From Medicago truncatula (Eukaryota > Streptophyta > Magnoliopsida > Fabales > Fabaceae): a stretch of 64,000 nucleotides of DNA. The notes under the pieces were generated by a model. That model saw nothing but the letters and a program-made list of their open reading frames with translations, was not told the origin of the DNA and made no database searches. The translations under genes were made by a program, and so were the position numbers. Location of the stretch: contig NC_053043.1 in NCBI RefSeq assembly GCF_003473485.1, positions 36,680,576-36,744,575 of the forward strand, written 5' to 3'. Shown one piece after another: positions 33,159 through 44,649 of this stretch; the stretch's first letter is position 1; every line of letters starts with the position of its first letter.

Positions 33159-35130
33159 ATGCAAAAAAGTGGTTCTAGGAAAGCCGTTATACAGATGAAG
33201 GTTGTTGGTTCATCTGTTGGGGCCTCTGGATCAAGAAACGATAGGCCTCATAAGAAGCAAAAGGAGAAAGATGATATAATCAGCAAGCTACCCTATTCAC
33301 TTAGATCTCGCATTCTCTCATTTCTCCCGACAAAAGATGCTGCTCGTACGAGTGTGTTATCAAGAAGTTGGACAGAAAGCTGGACATCAATCACCAAGTT
33401 GGACTTAGATGATAGTGTGTTCCATTCTCCCAAAAGTAAGAAAAAATCAGGTGGAAAACAACACTTTATAAACTTTGTCAATAGAGCACTTCTGCTTAAT
33501 GAGAATTATAGTGTGGAATGTTTTTCTCTTGTGATCACTAATAAGTATGATCAAACTCTTGTGAACACATGGATCTCTTGTATGTTGAAGAAAAATGTAA
33601 AAAAACTTTCCATCGCTTCGAGTTTAGAATTTCCATTCTCTGCTCTTACATCTCGCTCCCTTTTCAATAATGCCTATTATTTAGAAGAATTGGTGCTCAA
33701 GATGCGTTGTTGTGCTATCAATGTTCCTCCCTGCGGTTATTATCATAGTTTTGGAAAGCTAAAACTCCTCAAGCTGTGTGGAATTATATTTACAATTGAC
33801 AAATCTATAAAGATCCTTTTACCGGTACTGAAAAAGTTTGAGACAAAAAACTGCTCTTGGTTAAGTGCACATGTTGTCACTTTAGAACTAAAGGCACCTC
33901 TACTTGAAAGTGTTTTTATAGATCAAGATCTTGAGTCGGTTACTCGTGAGCCACGTAACTGCAAAATCAAATTTTCTGATTCAAGCCTGAAAGAATTCAC
34001 TTATTGTGGCGATGGTATATCACAAGCTATTGTTCTGTCAGATCCATCTTCAGCTCGCAATGTTGCTGCTAACATAATTTTGTATAAGCGTGGCAATAGT
34101 GTTCAAGAAAGTGGATCCTATGCTTGTCTCCTTCTCAATCAATTCAGTCAAGTGAAGTGTATGAAATTTCATGGATCGGAGGTAAGATAATTTCATTTAA
34201 CTTGCTTGATCTAATACTTAATATGTTGATGCCAACATTGAATACAATAGAAATATAAAAGTTAGTTACAATTTACTAGCTCTATATATATAGGGCACCT
34301 AATGTATTCCTTTACAATCTTTTATAATTTATTCAATATGAATTCTAAGGAATTCTCTCTTCAATCAAGTTCTCAAACTTATTCTCCGATGAGATGAATC
34401 TTCATCTATTTGTTTGTGCGACTTGTAACTGTAACACCAATATCTTGTTGTTAGTCGTGCCACACTAATGGCTAATATATTGATTTGATTTATGAAGTTA
34501 GCAATATTGTTGATCAATGTCGTGGCATAAATTTGGGGTGTGTTATTCGCATACATAGCTACATTTAAACATAGATGTTTTCCGATATAATTCAGTTTCC
34601 TTAATGTTTGTCATCCAGGTTCTCACACAACCAAATATGGTTCTTCTACCTAAATTTGCAATGCTGACCCATTTGGATCTTGGCTCTGTTAGTGATGAAG
34701 TTTTGTTGTGCTTACTTCAAAAGTCTCCTGTTCTCAATACTCTAGTTTTCAAGGTTGGTAATTGTAATGTATTATGCTTTAACCTTTAATCTGTATCTCC
34801 TCTTATTTAAACTTTGTTTCATTACTAATTACTAATCATCAGGAAATTACAAAATGCGACCAAGAGCGTCTAAGTTCTGTTGTTGTGCCGAATTGTTTAG
34901 CATCGACTCTTCAAGTTGTGAAATTTGGAAATCTACATGGACACGAGCATGAGCTTTTCTTAGCTAAATATTTAATGGAAAATGGTATAGTGCTTGAGAG
35001 GATGAGTTTCTCTTTTGCTAATGCATGGCAGATTGATTCTAAGGTTATTGAAGAATTCAAGGAGAAGTTGTACTCATTTAAGAAAGGAGTCTCTTTTGCC
35101 ATACTTGAATTTTCATTTGATTATTATTAG
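33159..35130 (+). CDS. F-box/LRR/FBD protein, three coding exons, about 481 aa
   Basis: Exons are 33159-34181, 34619-34753 and 34843-35130, all joined in phase 0 with GT-AG introns. The F-box spans residues 39-80 (DIISKLPYSLRSRILSFLPT, then AARTSVLSRSW). Middle repeats of FBD-type LRR follow (LEELVLKMRCC, LKLLKLCGIIFT, LKKFETKNCSW, LELKAPLLESVFI). The last exon holds an FBD-type end (LQVVKFGNLHGHEHEL, VLERMSFSF) and closes with SFDYY. Such proteins bind SKP1 through the F-box and choose targets for SCF ubiquitin ligases; the target is unknown. The start could also be the ATG at 33195 (MKVVGSS), giving 469 aa. All exons are open, so it may be functional. Confidence 0.85.
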
Positions 35131-35201
35131 GTTGTAGAATCAAGTGGTGCATGTCTACAATGTCTCTTTTGCTTATGACAAGTATATGATGTTACCTATA
35201 A

Positions 35202-35365
35202 GCTATGAAGCACGGACACTCCTTGGATTAGGCGTATCCCAGTGTCGAACACGTGTCGTGTCCGACAACGACACGACATCGACACTTGTAATTACACTGA
35301 ATTATGTGATTTTTTCAAATTATTAGCTTTGTCGGTTTGTCAGTGTCCGTGTCGCGCTTCATAGC
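35202..35365. mobile_element. Small TIR element with GCTATGAAGC ends in the 3' UTR of the F-box gene
   Basis: The start GCTATGAAGCACGGACAC pairs with the end GTGTCCGTGTCGCGCTTCATAGC. Inner GTGTCG and CGACAC phrases add further pairing. Flanking sequence (ACCTxTA and CCTGCAAGTAATTGTC) matches the uninterrupted 3' UTR of the paralogue at 42920, which lacks the insert. Confidence 0.65.
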
Positions 35366-35459
35366 CTGCAAGTAATTGTCTACATATATGGTGACAATAT
35401 TTTTGGCCAAAAGATAGGTTTGTATATTAGTGCTGGCAAGTTTGTGAATATTTTGTATT

Positions 35460-36870
35460 TTCTACAAGAAGATGTAACTACGTTTGCCTATGTACTGGAC
35501 AATCAATATATATGTTTAATTACCCTAAAATTGATGGTATTTTATATTTGATTACGTTTACGTTTGAAGTTATTTTACCTTTGTTGCACGTACCTGTGTT
35601 TATGTTTATATGACAATTATGCTATTTTTAGAGAAATCAGAAGTACACAATTGAACAATTTTTTTACCGTACTTGTCTCGGTCTTAAACAAAGAAAATAT
35701 ACATTTCACTCAAAATGTCTGAATTTTACACACACAAACCCCGCATTATCCTTTTTTTTTTTTCTCTTTTTTTTTTTTTTTTAATATAGAGGAGCTAAAA
35801 CGAAAGAAAATTTATTTATTTAATGTCAACCATGTTTTTATTTATCACAAGCCAACGTTGCTCTATAGGCTTCTCAAATCGCTGAAAGCTCCTTGGATTT
35901 TTGGGATTGTAACTTTCAATCGTACAAAATTTATCGAAAGTTACGACCCAATTATTGTATTTTGAATTGGATTCGAATTTCCAATTGAGGGATCCAAGAA
36001 CAATCACCTATATTCCTAGTCAAAACATACAAGCTTCCATAGTCGTAATTCATAAATGAATAATCAATAGTTATAGCCACATTCTCTTTTAGACACTCTC
36101 TCTAATATTCACTTTTTTATTGGTTTAAATCATTGTGAGTCTACACTTTGAAAATACAATCCACACAAAATGATGGACATATATCGATTTCATCCAATAA
36201 AAGAGTGAGTACTAGAGAGAATGTTTAAAATTGAGTGTTGATTGCATTGCTTTTTATAAATTTATTGAACTCTCAACCTTGGCCAACCTTACCATTGTTC
36301 TTAGCCAGCATAAGACTTTAAAAATTGATCCTTAGGCTTCTAAAATTGCTCTCAGAAGTGGCCATTTCACCGACAATGACAGTTGACTGATGGAACAAAA
36401 AACTACCATTAATTAGGAGTAAAATATCATTTTTAGAGAAAAACACATTTTCAAGCAAGAATGTAAGCAACAGGTATTCAAAAACCACTCAATATCCATG
36501 CAAGACAACAACAAGAAGATGCATTGCATATAAGTCAATACTGTAATTCAACAACATAAAACACAACATAATAGATCATGGATAGACAAACTAACTTCTT
36601 TATCTAGTTTCTCCATGTAAGCTGATGACAGTCAGTCATACACTATTTTTATAGGCTTTTTAGTTAAGTTTTTGATCTATTTTTATTAGTTTAATATTTA
36701 ATTTAAAATCATTTTAAATAGATAATCGTTTTTAATTTATTGAGTCAAAAAGTATATTATTATCATCTATTAGTACTAATGGTGGCTAAATGACCAACAA
36801 AAAGAGCCACAACGTGGCAGACCATTGAAGAAAAGAAAATGTGTTTCATTGGCTTTGAAATAGAGAAAAA
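35460..36870. other. Intergenic DNA with a MITE remnant
   Basis: No gene is seen. About 36074-36254 is a diverged copy of the MITE at 24012-24201 (ACACTCTCTCTAATATTCAC, then GAGTGTTGATTGCATTGC). Poly-T runs occur at 35750-35785. Confidence 0.4.
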
Positions 36871-36879
36871 CTAGCATGT

Positions 36880-37935
36880 CTCCTTACATATATATTCAAG
36901 CAACGTGATGCATAAGTGAGAAAGGAGAAAATAATGAAATGGGCCTTTGACCCAAATTTGTCTTGGTTGACCCGAGAATAAAAAGAAGGATTGACAATTG
37001 TTATAAAGGGGCGCACAGTACAGGAGAAGAGCCATTCACGTTTCGGCAGAAAGGAATCACGGTTTTGGAGCGTAGGAACCAGGAAACGGAGGCTGCGCAT
37101 CCACAAAGAAATAGAAGGCACAAGGATCGAAGAAAAGCAAAACATCTATGTTTGTAATTTCTTTTATTCGTGTTGTTTATTCATTTGCTATGTCTAACTA
37201 ATTTCTTTGATTAAGTCAAGATGAATCTATTGTATCTGTGAACCCACGTAGCTTTTGACTCTATTGTTATCAATATAATTCAGTTTTTATTCAGAATTAT
37301 TTAAGTTCATTGCTTTTTATATGATTTTGCATGACTATTAACCCTAACTTCTTGCAATCACATAAATTGATCTTAGGAATTGAATGACTACTAACTCTAA
37401 CTTTTAATCCTAAAATAGTAATTCTGTTTAATTCAACATAGGAACCTAGAGATAGGAAATTGAGGGTTATGACATATGAATTAACGTTCTGACATCGCTT
37501 CCGCGGTTATTCAATCGGTTTAAGAGATTAAAATGTTATAACTTAGGAAAGGGTTTTGAGTCAAGAGATTGATCAAAGCTAATAAGTTAATACGTCGTAA
37601 AGGCTGAATTTACATTGAGAACTTAGAGAATTTAGCTACCACAGAGACCAATAGAGGATTCGAAAGCTTAATCATCTGTTTTCCATATTATCTTCCAACC
37701 AGTTTATTTACTTTCAATTTATTATTTTTATGCAATCAACTCAACTGCCTAAGGCACCATTGAATTTAATATATCCTTTATTTTAACGCTTTTGCCGAGT
37801 AGAAATTGAAACAGCCCCTGTGGATACAAACTTATAAATTTTATTACTTCGATATATTTTTAGTACACTTGCTAAAAGTTTATCACAAGCTCTAACTTTT
37901 TCATAGGTCCTAGATCGAATCAAATTTTCTCGAAT
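36880..37935 (+). mobile_element. Athila/Cyclops-like LTR fragment
   Basis: It shows a GC-rich patch with GGGCGCACAG and GGCTGCGCATCC, then a T-rich stretch (TTTCTTTTATTCGTGTTG, TGTCTAACTAATTTCTTTG) and a tail with CCCCTGTGGATACAAAC followed by TAGTACACTTGCTAAAAG. This combination is usual in U3-R-U5 of that group. Ends and target-site duplication were not established. Short ORFs at 36846-37197 are chance readings. Confidence 0.45.
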
Positions 37936-37984
37936 ATCTTGAAAAGATCTAACCAAGGAAGAGTCCAACTGTGACACTCATAGC

Positions 37985-38207
37985 CTTGTCCAGCATCTCG
38001 GTATTCTACACTTGTGAGTGATGACCAGTAACACACCTTCACCCTTCAACGCTTGTGCACCTTTCACACTTTTGTTGTATCAAAACTGCTTCCATTTTGA
38101 CCTTCCATAACCCAAAATCATTACATCCGGTGAACTTCTCGATATCCCACTTTGAACCCACGGCACCTGATTGTCGATTTGATCTTTGCCTCATGATAGG
38201 CGCCAAT
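37985..38207 (-). pseudogene. N-terminal Gag fragment of a Ty1/copia retrotransposon
   Basis: Minus-strand reading gives SKWDIEKFTGCNDFGLWKVK then MEAVLIQQKCE, the well-known start of plant copia Gag (UBN2-like). Upstream in element sense is TGGCGCCTATCATGAGG, placed like a primer-binding site next to an LTR end at 38208. The reading is lost after about 40 residues near 38080, so it is a broken remnant. Confidence 0.65.
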
Positions 38208-38950
38208 TGTTGTGAATTCTTTAAAAAATCACACCAGTAAAATACTTATGTGCGGAGCAAATTAATCAAGCAACCCAAATACCGTGGGTGACAGTTAGGA
38301 ACATAAGCAAAAGATAGATCAACCAAAGAGAAAGAGAGAACACATGAAAATTTATTTATCCAGTTTCGGTTCAATATTGATATACTCTTGGGGGGAGAGT
38401 AGCTCTCTGGTCCACTATAATTTTTTAGTAACTTTACAAAAGATTTCAAAGGGTTACAAGAATTAGTCTTCAAACCTAATTCTACCCAAAGTCACGAATC
38501 TCTTCTCGTGCCAAAGAGACTCAATCCTAATAGTGTTTCTCCAAGATGAATCAATAGTGATTCAATCTCAACCCTAGTGTTTGGTGCCAAGAGAATTCTC
38601 TACAAACCCTAGTTTTAGTGTTGGCTTATAATCCATGTTTTTTTCTACTATTTACTCCTCTTTTCATCTGATACAAGATCTGTATTTATAAAGAAATAAC
38701 ACCCTCAAAATTAAGAACAAATCTCACGCCAAAAATACATTTTAATTTTTCTCCTTCAACGCAAAAATAGTGGCCCATTTTTTACGAGACAAAAGTCTAA
38801 AATTTGGTTCCAAAATGGGGGCTGATTTCTCCAAATTGGGGGCCAATTTTGGCAGATGCTGAACCATCAATTTTGTGTCAAAAAACAACATTTCATTATG
38901 CATATATTTTAATGGTGAATACATCAATGCTTAACAAGTACACTTTAATA
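38208..38950 (-). repeat. LTR of the copia remnant (outer end uncertain)
   Basis: It begins TGTTGTGAATTC next to the putative primer-binding site. It has the composition of copia LTRs, with a GATATACTCTTGGGGGGAGAG segment and a minus-strand TATA-like stretch near 38690 (TATAAATACAGATC on the minus strand). The outer end is uncertain because a MITE fragment begins near 38993. Confidence 0.5.
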
Positions 38951-38992
38951 CAAATATTTCCCTTCTTTCATTTACAAATATATATTCCCTCC

Positions 38993-39300
38993 GTCCCAAA
39001 ATGTAAACAAAAATGAAAAATAAAAGTTAAAGTATTTTTTAATTTGTCTGAAATGCTCAAAATGATCGCTTATTATAGAATGGATGTAGTAGTATTTGGA
39101 GAGTTGGTAGCAACATATGTAAAAAAAAATACTCCCCCGGTCTAAAGTTATATGTCCTTTTTTATAATTTTCTTTGTCTCAAATTATTTGTCTATTTATA
39201 ATAATATTAATACAACATTTATTATTTTTTTTCCACTAACATATTTTATTTATTACATTTCAATCATTTATAACTATTTCATTAACTATAACGGAAATGT
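38993..39300. repeat. Stowaway-type MITE fragments
   Basis: TTCCCTCCGTCCCAAAATG at about 38993 and ACTCCCCCGGTCTAAAGT at about 39131 look like left ends of Stowaway-type MITEs. The first ends near GGATGTAGTAGTA at 39092; the second has no clear right end. Both appear truncated. Confidence 0.45.
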
Positions 39301-39309
39301 TAACTTGGG

Positions 39310-39484
39310 GTTAAGATCCGCTCCATTTGATAAAATAAATAGAAGTACACAATTTGGAGAGATAGACACATAAAACAGTGGGTCCCACCATCATTAATTT
39401 TTTTTTCCTTTTTTAAAAAAATTTTGAGTCTATATCTCTCCGAATAGAGAAATGGAGATGATACAGAATGGAGAAGATCTTGAC
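39310..39484. mobile_element. MITE of the 26781 family, opposite orientation
   Basis: It begins GTTAAGATCCGCTCCATTT and ends TGGAGAAGATCTTGAC, with GTGGGTCCCACCATCATTAA inside. This is the reverse complement of the element at 26781-26968. It lies upstream of the duplicated F-box promoter block. Confidence 0.6.
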
Positions 39485-39589
39485 TCGTTAACTTGTGTCC
39501 TAAGAGCACAAGATAAAAAGTCAAAAGTAGAAACAAATTCTTGGAAATTGTGTATTTTTAATTTTGAAACCTTTAAAATGTTATCTTTT

Positions 39590-39770
39590 TTTTATTTATT
39601 TTACTTTCGCACCGGTTTCTGACCCACGGGCGACTAATCCGACTCATACGTAGAGACATGCGCACTGACCAAGTGTTGTTCCCCCAGTGAATCAAATCCG
39701 ATATTCACCATGTACGTCCTTGAAATAAACTCCTTGTCATTGGAGTCCAAGCAACTTGATTTAAATGTTA
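39590..39770 (-). repeat. Unclassified dispersed repeat
   Basis: A GC-richer island in AT-rich sequence (CACCGGTTTCTGACCCACGG, then CCCCCAGTGAATCAAATCCG). On the minus strand it has a GGATTTGATTCACTGGGGG phrase. It looks like a dispersed legume repeat but could not be classified. Confidence 0.3.
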
Positions 39771-39924
39771 TCTTTTTAACTTATGCATTTATTCATTAAT
39801 TCTTTTTTTAGTTTTTTAACTTATACTCTTATACATAAGTTAGCATGACTCAAACTATAATTAATAAGACTATTTTAGTAAATCACTCAGATTTTATCAT
39901 TAAGAATTCTTTTGCATCTTTGTG

Positions 39925-40300
39925 AGTACTGTGAAAGTATTTGCATCTACCACAGCAAATCGATTTCTTAAGGCAGTTGGAATTTGGGAGGACTTGTGCA
40001 ATTATTTGGCGTGTCATCGATGTGCTAAAACAATTTCCTACACAGCAAGTCACTCAAGTGAACTCGACAGCCAATGGACTCAATATTGACAGACACACGA
40101 AAGGATTATTATTACAACTTAATAAATTATTGTAACAAAAAATTGAATTTTCAAATAACGTTTTAAATTAATTTCTTAACTACCCAATTTTTCCCACTCC
40201 TTAATTGTACTAAAAATGTAAAAAAAATAAAAAAATAATAATATCCGGCATGCTAACAATGCCTAACAATTGCTCAAAAAGATAAAGAATGAATTTAAAT
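39925..40300 (+). repeat. Upstream block duplicated with the F-box genes (partner at 27055-27480)
   Basis: This matches 27055-27480 through the GCATCTACCACAG, GGAGGACTT, CACACAGCAAG and CCGGCATGCTAACAATG phrases. It includes TTGACAGACACACGAAAGGA, which occurs a third time at about 43450. It lies about 150 bp upstream of the promoter of the F-box gene at 40886. Confidence 0.7.
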
Positions 40301-40455
40301 TACTTTCAGAAATTAGGTTTCCTTTCAAATTTCTTTAATCCCAATTTTAACTAAGAAATAAGAAAGGTTTAGGAGAGGGCATATAGTAGCTACCTAGTTA
40401 TAGTACTACGTAATAGACTCAGGCCAATCTCCCACGCTATCTAACTCTGCCTCTT

Positions 40456-40581
40456 TATAAACCCAAACAAGAATAACAATGTAAATAAACAATGAAAAAG
40501 CAGTAACATAGAAGATTATTAGAAAGCTCAAAGAAAAGAAGCAACTTTGATCATCATTTTTCTTCTTGTTTCTACACAAAG
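40456..40581 (+). promoter_or_regulatory. Promoter and 5' UTR exon of the F-box gene at 40886
   Basis: A TATAAAC box stands at 40456-40462. The leader ends CTACACAAAG before a donor GTGAG at 40582. It is the counterpart of 32521-32632. The acceptor is either an ATGCAG at about 40758-40763 or the one at 40886-40891. If the latter is used, translation would start at 40922. Confidence 0.55.
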
Positions 40582-40885
40582 GTGAGAACCTCTTGTTTCC
40601 ACAAATGTTTCAAATATTGCATGTTTCAATTAGAGGCATTTAGATGGGTTTGATTCTTTATTCTTTATTATCAAAATTGTCTAGAGAAAATTTTGATTTA
40701 AGTAATGCATGCATGATCATACTGTTTTGATACTTGATATTGGATCATTGTTAACATGCAGAAATTAAGCATAGACAAGTGATACTTGATATTGGATCAT
40801 TGTTAACATGCATTAATATGGATAGTGTTTGATTCATTCAAAGAATATTCTATGCATTAATATTGATACTTGGTAGTGTTTGAAA

Positions 40886-42825
40886 ATGCAGAAAAATAGT
40901 TCTAGGAAAACTGTTAAACAAATGGAGTCTGTTGGTTCAAGTAATAAGAAGCATAAGGCAAACGAGGATATAATCAGCAATCTACCTGATTCACTTATAA
41001 CTTACATTCTGTCTTGTGTCCCTACGAAAGACGCTGCTCGTACAAGTGTGTTATCTAAACGATGGATAGATTGTTGGACTTTCGTCACCAAGGTGAACTT
41101 AGATGATAGTATGTTCTTTAAACACAAGAAGAAGAAATCAGGTGGAAAACGGTACTTTATAAACTTTGTCAATAGAGCACTTCATCTTACTAAAAGTAAC
41201 ACTGCTGAAAGTTTTTCTCTTGTTATCACTAACAAGTATGATATTTCCCTTCTAAATACATGGATCTCTGGCATCTTGAAACGAAATGTAAAAAAGCTTT
41301 CTATCACTACATATTTAGAGCTACCCTTCTCTGCTTATACATCACATATTCTTTTTAATTACTCTTATAAGTTAGAAGAATTGGTTCTTGAGATGCGTTG
41401 TTGTTCTATCAAAGTTCCTCCCTGCAGTTCTTATGATACTTGTAGTTTTGGAAGCCTAAATGTTATCAAGTTGTGTGGAATTATGTTCACCATGGATGAA
41501 TCTCTAGGTATTCTTTTCCGAACACTGAAAAAGTTTGAGATGAAAAACTGTTCTTGGTTGAGTACAGATGATGTCACTTTAGAACTAAATGCTCCTCTAC
41601 TTGAAAGTGTTTTAATAAATCAACAATTTAGATCGGTAAATCGTGAGACACGTAGCTGCAAAATCAAGTTTTCTGCTTCGTGTATGAAAGAATTCACTTA
41701 TCGTGGCTATGGGATGTCACAAGCTATTATTCTGTCAGATCCATCAGCAGCTCGTAATGCTTCTGCTAAAATCACTTTGGATAAGGAATATGGTAATAGT
41801 GTTCAAGAGACTCAATCTTGTGCTTCTCTACTTCTCAAACAATTCAGTCAAGTGAAGTGTATCCAATTTTATGGATTGGAGGTAACAATAATATCATTTT
41901 ACTAAACCACTTAATCTTATACTGAACATGTTGGTACCAAGCATGGAATATATATACTTTATAATGAGATAAAGATCATATTGTTAACCATGTGCATCAA
42001 TTGAGAACTTTCTGTTAATATGACACATAAATTAATGTATTGATTTGATTTCTGAAGCAATATTTGTAGAGTGTTTATTCTCATATGTAGTTATTTTTAA
42101 GAAAGTCTGTAATTTTGACACAATTTGTTGACATTATGTACTGTCACTATATGCGGAGGGCCAATATTATTCGCATATACTCCTGAATTTTATTACATGG
42201 TTAACGGTTTAACACAGTTCAAATAAAGAGTTAATTATGTTTATTAGTTTGTTAATAGACCATATGGTTCAATGCAAACAAGTATCCTTAATCTATGTCA
42301 TTCAGGTTTTGACAAAACAAAATGTGGCTGTTCTACCTAAATTTGCAATGTTGAGCCATTTGGATCTTGGCTATATTACTGGTGAAGTTTGGTTTGGTTT
42401 ACTTCACAAGACTCCTGTTCTCAATACTCTAGTTTTCAAGGTTAGTAATAATGAGCATATTTGTTACTATTCTTTAACCTTCATATCTCCTCTTATTTAG
42501 ACTTTGTTTGATTATATCTATTTTTTAGAGAATATTCGAATTCAACCAAGAGCTTCTGAATTCTGCTGATGTTCCTGATTGTTTGGCCTCCAGTCTCCAA
42601 GTTGTGAAATTCGGAACTTTCCATGGATTAGAGGATGCGTTGTTTTTGGCTAATATTTTTCTAGAAAATGGTATGGTGCTTGAGAGGATGAGTTTCTCCT
42701 TTTATGATGAGAGGAGTAAATCCACTGTGATTGAAGAATTTAAGGAGAAGCTGTACTCATTCAAGAAAGGAGTCTCTTTTGCCATACTTGATGATAATTT
42801 GTACTCATATGATTATTATCGTTAG
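40886..42825 (+). CDS. F-box/LRR/FBD protein, three coding exons, about 475 aa
   Basis: Exons are 40886-41881, 42306-42440 and 42529-42825, joined in phase 0. Intron sites correspond to those of the gene at 33159, and exon 2 is 135 nt in both. The F-box lies at residues 28-70 (DIISNLPDSLITYILSCVPT, then AARTSVLSKRW). LRRs include LEELVLEMRCC, LNVIKLCGIMFT, LKKFEMKNCSW and LELNAPLLESVLI. An FBD-type end follows (LQVVKFGTFHGLEDALFLAN, VLERMSFSF, EEFKEKLYSF). The start at 40922 (MESVGSS) would give 463 aa and is the usual kind of start in this family. It probably acts as an SCF substrate receptor; the target is unknown. Confidence 0.86.
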
Positions 42826-43486
42826 ATTGAAGAACCAAGTACATGTCTACAATAGCAAGTGGTTCAGGTCTACATAGTTTCTTTTGTTCACATTATGTGA
42901 TGTTTTGGTGTAATTTTGTACCTGCAAGTAATTGTCTGCTAATGACGACTATATCTATAGGCCAAAGATAAGTTAAGTTAGTAAATTAGTACCAAGTTTG
43001 TGTTTATGTTTTTGTGCTATGTACTCGGCAATTAAGATATATTACTATAAGAAAAATCATGTTATTTTACTTGTGATTATACATTTATCCGAATATTGAC
43101 TAAAGAATCTGATCCGAAATTTGGTAGTAAAAATTGTTGAAGTTGGTTTTGATGGTGTTTATAATTTGTTGTTAGTCTCATATTGCTCAGGTTCCTAACT
43201 GTTGAGCAAATTTTTGGGATGAGATCCAACTTCATTTAACAAAAATAAGAGTTAGTTTACATTCTTGCCAAAGAATGTGTTACATTATTTGCCTCCCCTT
43301 CTCAAAAGACATTGAAAGCGTCTAGAACACCACATTCTTTATTGGGTGATATGCATGAATGTGCCACACTATTTTGAAGACGGGTCTATCATTTTGTAAG
43401 TGAGCCTTAAATAGTTTTGTGGGATTCACGTGTGCTTTAACTACTCAATATTGACAGACACACGAAAGGATTATTATTACTCATTA
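42826..43486 (+). other. 3' UTR and downstream flank shared with the truncated F-box gene
   Basis: It shares with 28690-29205 the phrases GTGTAATTTTGxACCTGCAAG, TTCTTGCCAAAGAATGTG, CTTCTCAAAAGACATTGAAA and CACCACATTCT. The final 50 bases are a piece of the F-box promoter block (TTGACAGACACACGAAAGGA). These belong to a fourth, mostly deleted F-box unit. Confidence 0.55.
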
Positions 43487-43874
43487 GGCTTTGTTTGTGA
43501 GTTTTGAGGGGAAGGAAATGAAAGGCTAACGAGGGGAAGGGAAGGAAAGGGAGGGAAGGGAGAAAGGAGGGAAAACCTTCCCCTTGTTTGGGAGTTAAAA
43601 AGCCAATAAGAAAAGAAGATGGAGGGCTTATGTTATAATTTTACTATTTTACCCTTTTTCCTCTTAAAATCAATATATTGTTATACTTCGTAATTTAACT
43701 TCTAAATTTATTCAAAACAACTTATCGCATGAAAAACAAATTATTAAGATCTATTTTTAAAACGCAACTTATTTATAAAAATAAAAATAAAAACTTATTA
43801 CAATCACTTTTTAAAAACAACTTACTTTTACAAAACAACTTATTACGGCCTCTTTTTAAAAAATAGCTTATCTT

Positions 43875-44645
43875 ATGAAAACAAATTATTACCATCTTTT
43901 TTTAAAAAACAACTTATTCAAAATAGCTTATTTATACAAAACAACTTATTATGACCTCTTTTCAGAAAAACAGCTTATTCAAAACAGCTTAATACAATCT
44001 CATTTTCAAAAACAACTTATCCAAAACAGTTTATCTATACAAAACAGCTTATTACGACCTCTTTTCAAAAAACAACTTGTTCAAAACAGCTTATTTATAC
44101 AAAACAGCATAATACGATCTCTTTTTCAAAAACCGCTTATTCAAAACAACTTATTTATACAAAACAGCTTATTACGACATCATTTTCAAAAACTGCTTAT
44201 TCAAAACAACTTATTTATACAAAACAGCTTATTACGACCTCATTTTCAAAAACAGCTTATTCAAAACAGCTTATTTATACAAAAAAGCTTAATACGACAT
44301 CATTTTCAAAAACCGCTTATTCAAAACAACTTATTTATACAAAACAGCTTATTACGACATCATTTTCAAAAGTCACTTATTCAAAACAACTTATTTATAC
44401 AAAACTGTTTATTACGACCTCATTTTCAAAAACCTCTTATTCAAAACAATTTATTTATGCAAAACAACTTATTATGTCCTCTTTTCAAAAAATAACTTAT
44501 TCAAAACAGCTTATTTATGAAAAACCGCTTATTACGATCTCTTTTTTAAAAACAACTTATTCAAAAAAACTTATATATGCAAAACAACTTATTACGATCT
44601 CTTTTTCAAAAACAACTTATTCAAAACAACTTATTTATCCAAAAC
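43875..44645. repeat. Left arm: 60-bp tandem repeat, about 11 units in register plus earlier decayed units
   Basis: From 43981 to 44640 each 60-bp unit reads roughly AAAACAGCTTATTACGACCT, then CATTTTCAAAAACxGCTTAT, then TCAAAACAACTTATTTATAC. Within a unit the AAAACARCTTAT motif recurs, so the 60-mer itself arose from a shorter repeat. Units differ at a few positions each. The 206-codon plus-strand ORF at 43875-44495 is repeat-encoded (20-residue period) and is not regarded as a gene. Confidence 0.92.
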
Positions 44646-44649
44646 TTTT

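Noticed and set aside
43875..44495. 206-codon plus-strand ORF with a 20-residue repeat
   Set aside because: It is encoded by the 60-bp repeat, which is a multiple of three and so stays open by arithmetic. The opposite arm gives the same on the minus strand. There is no start context or known domain.
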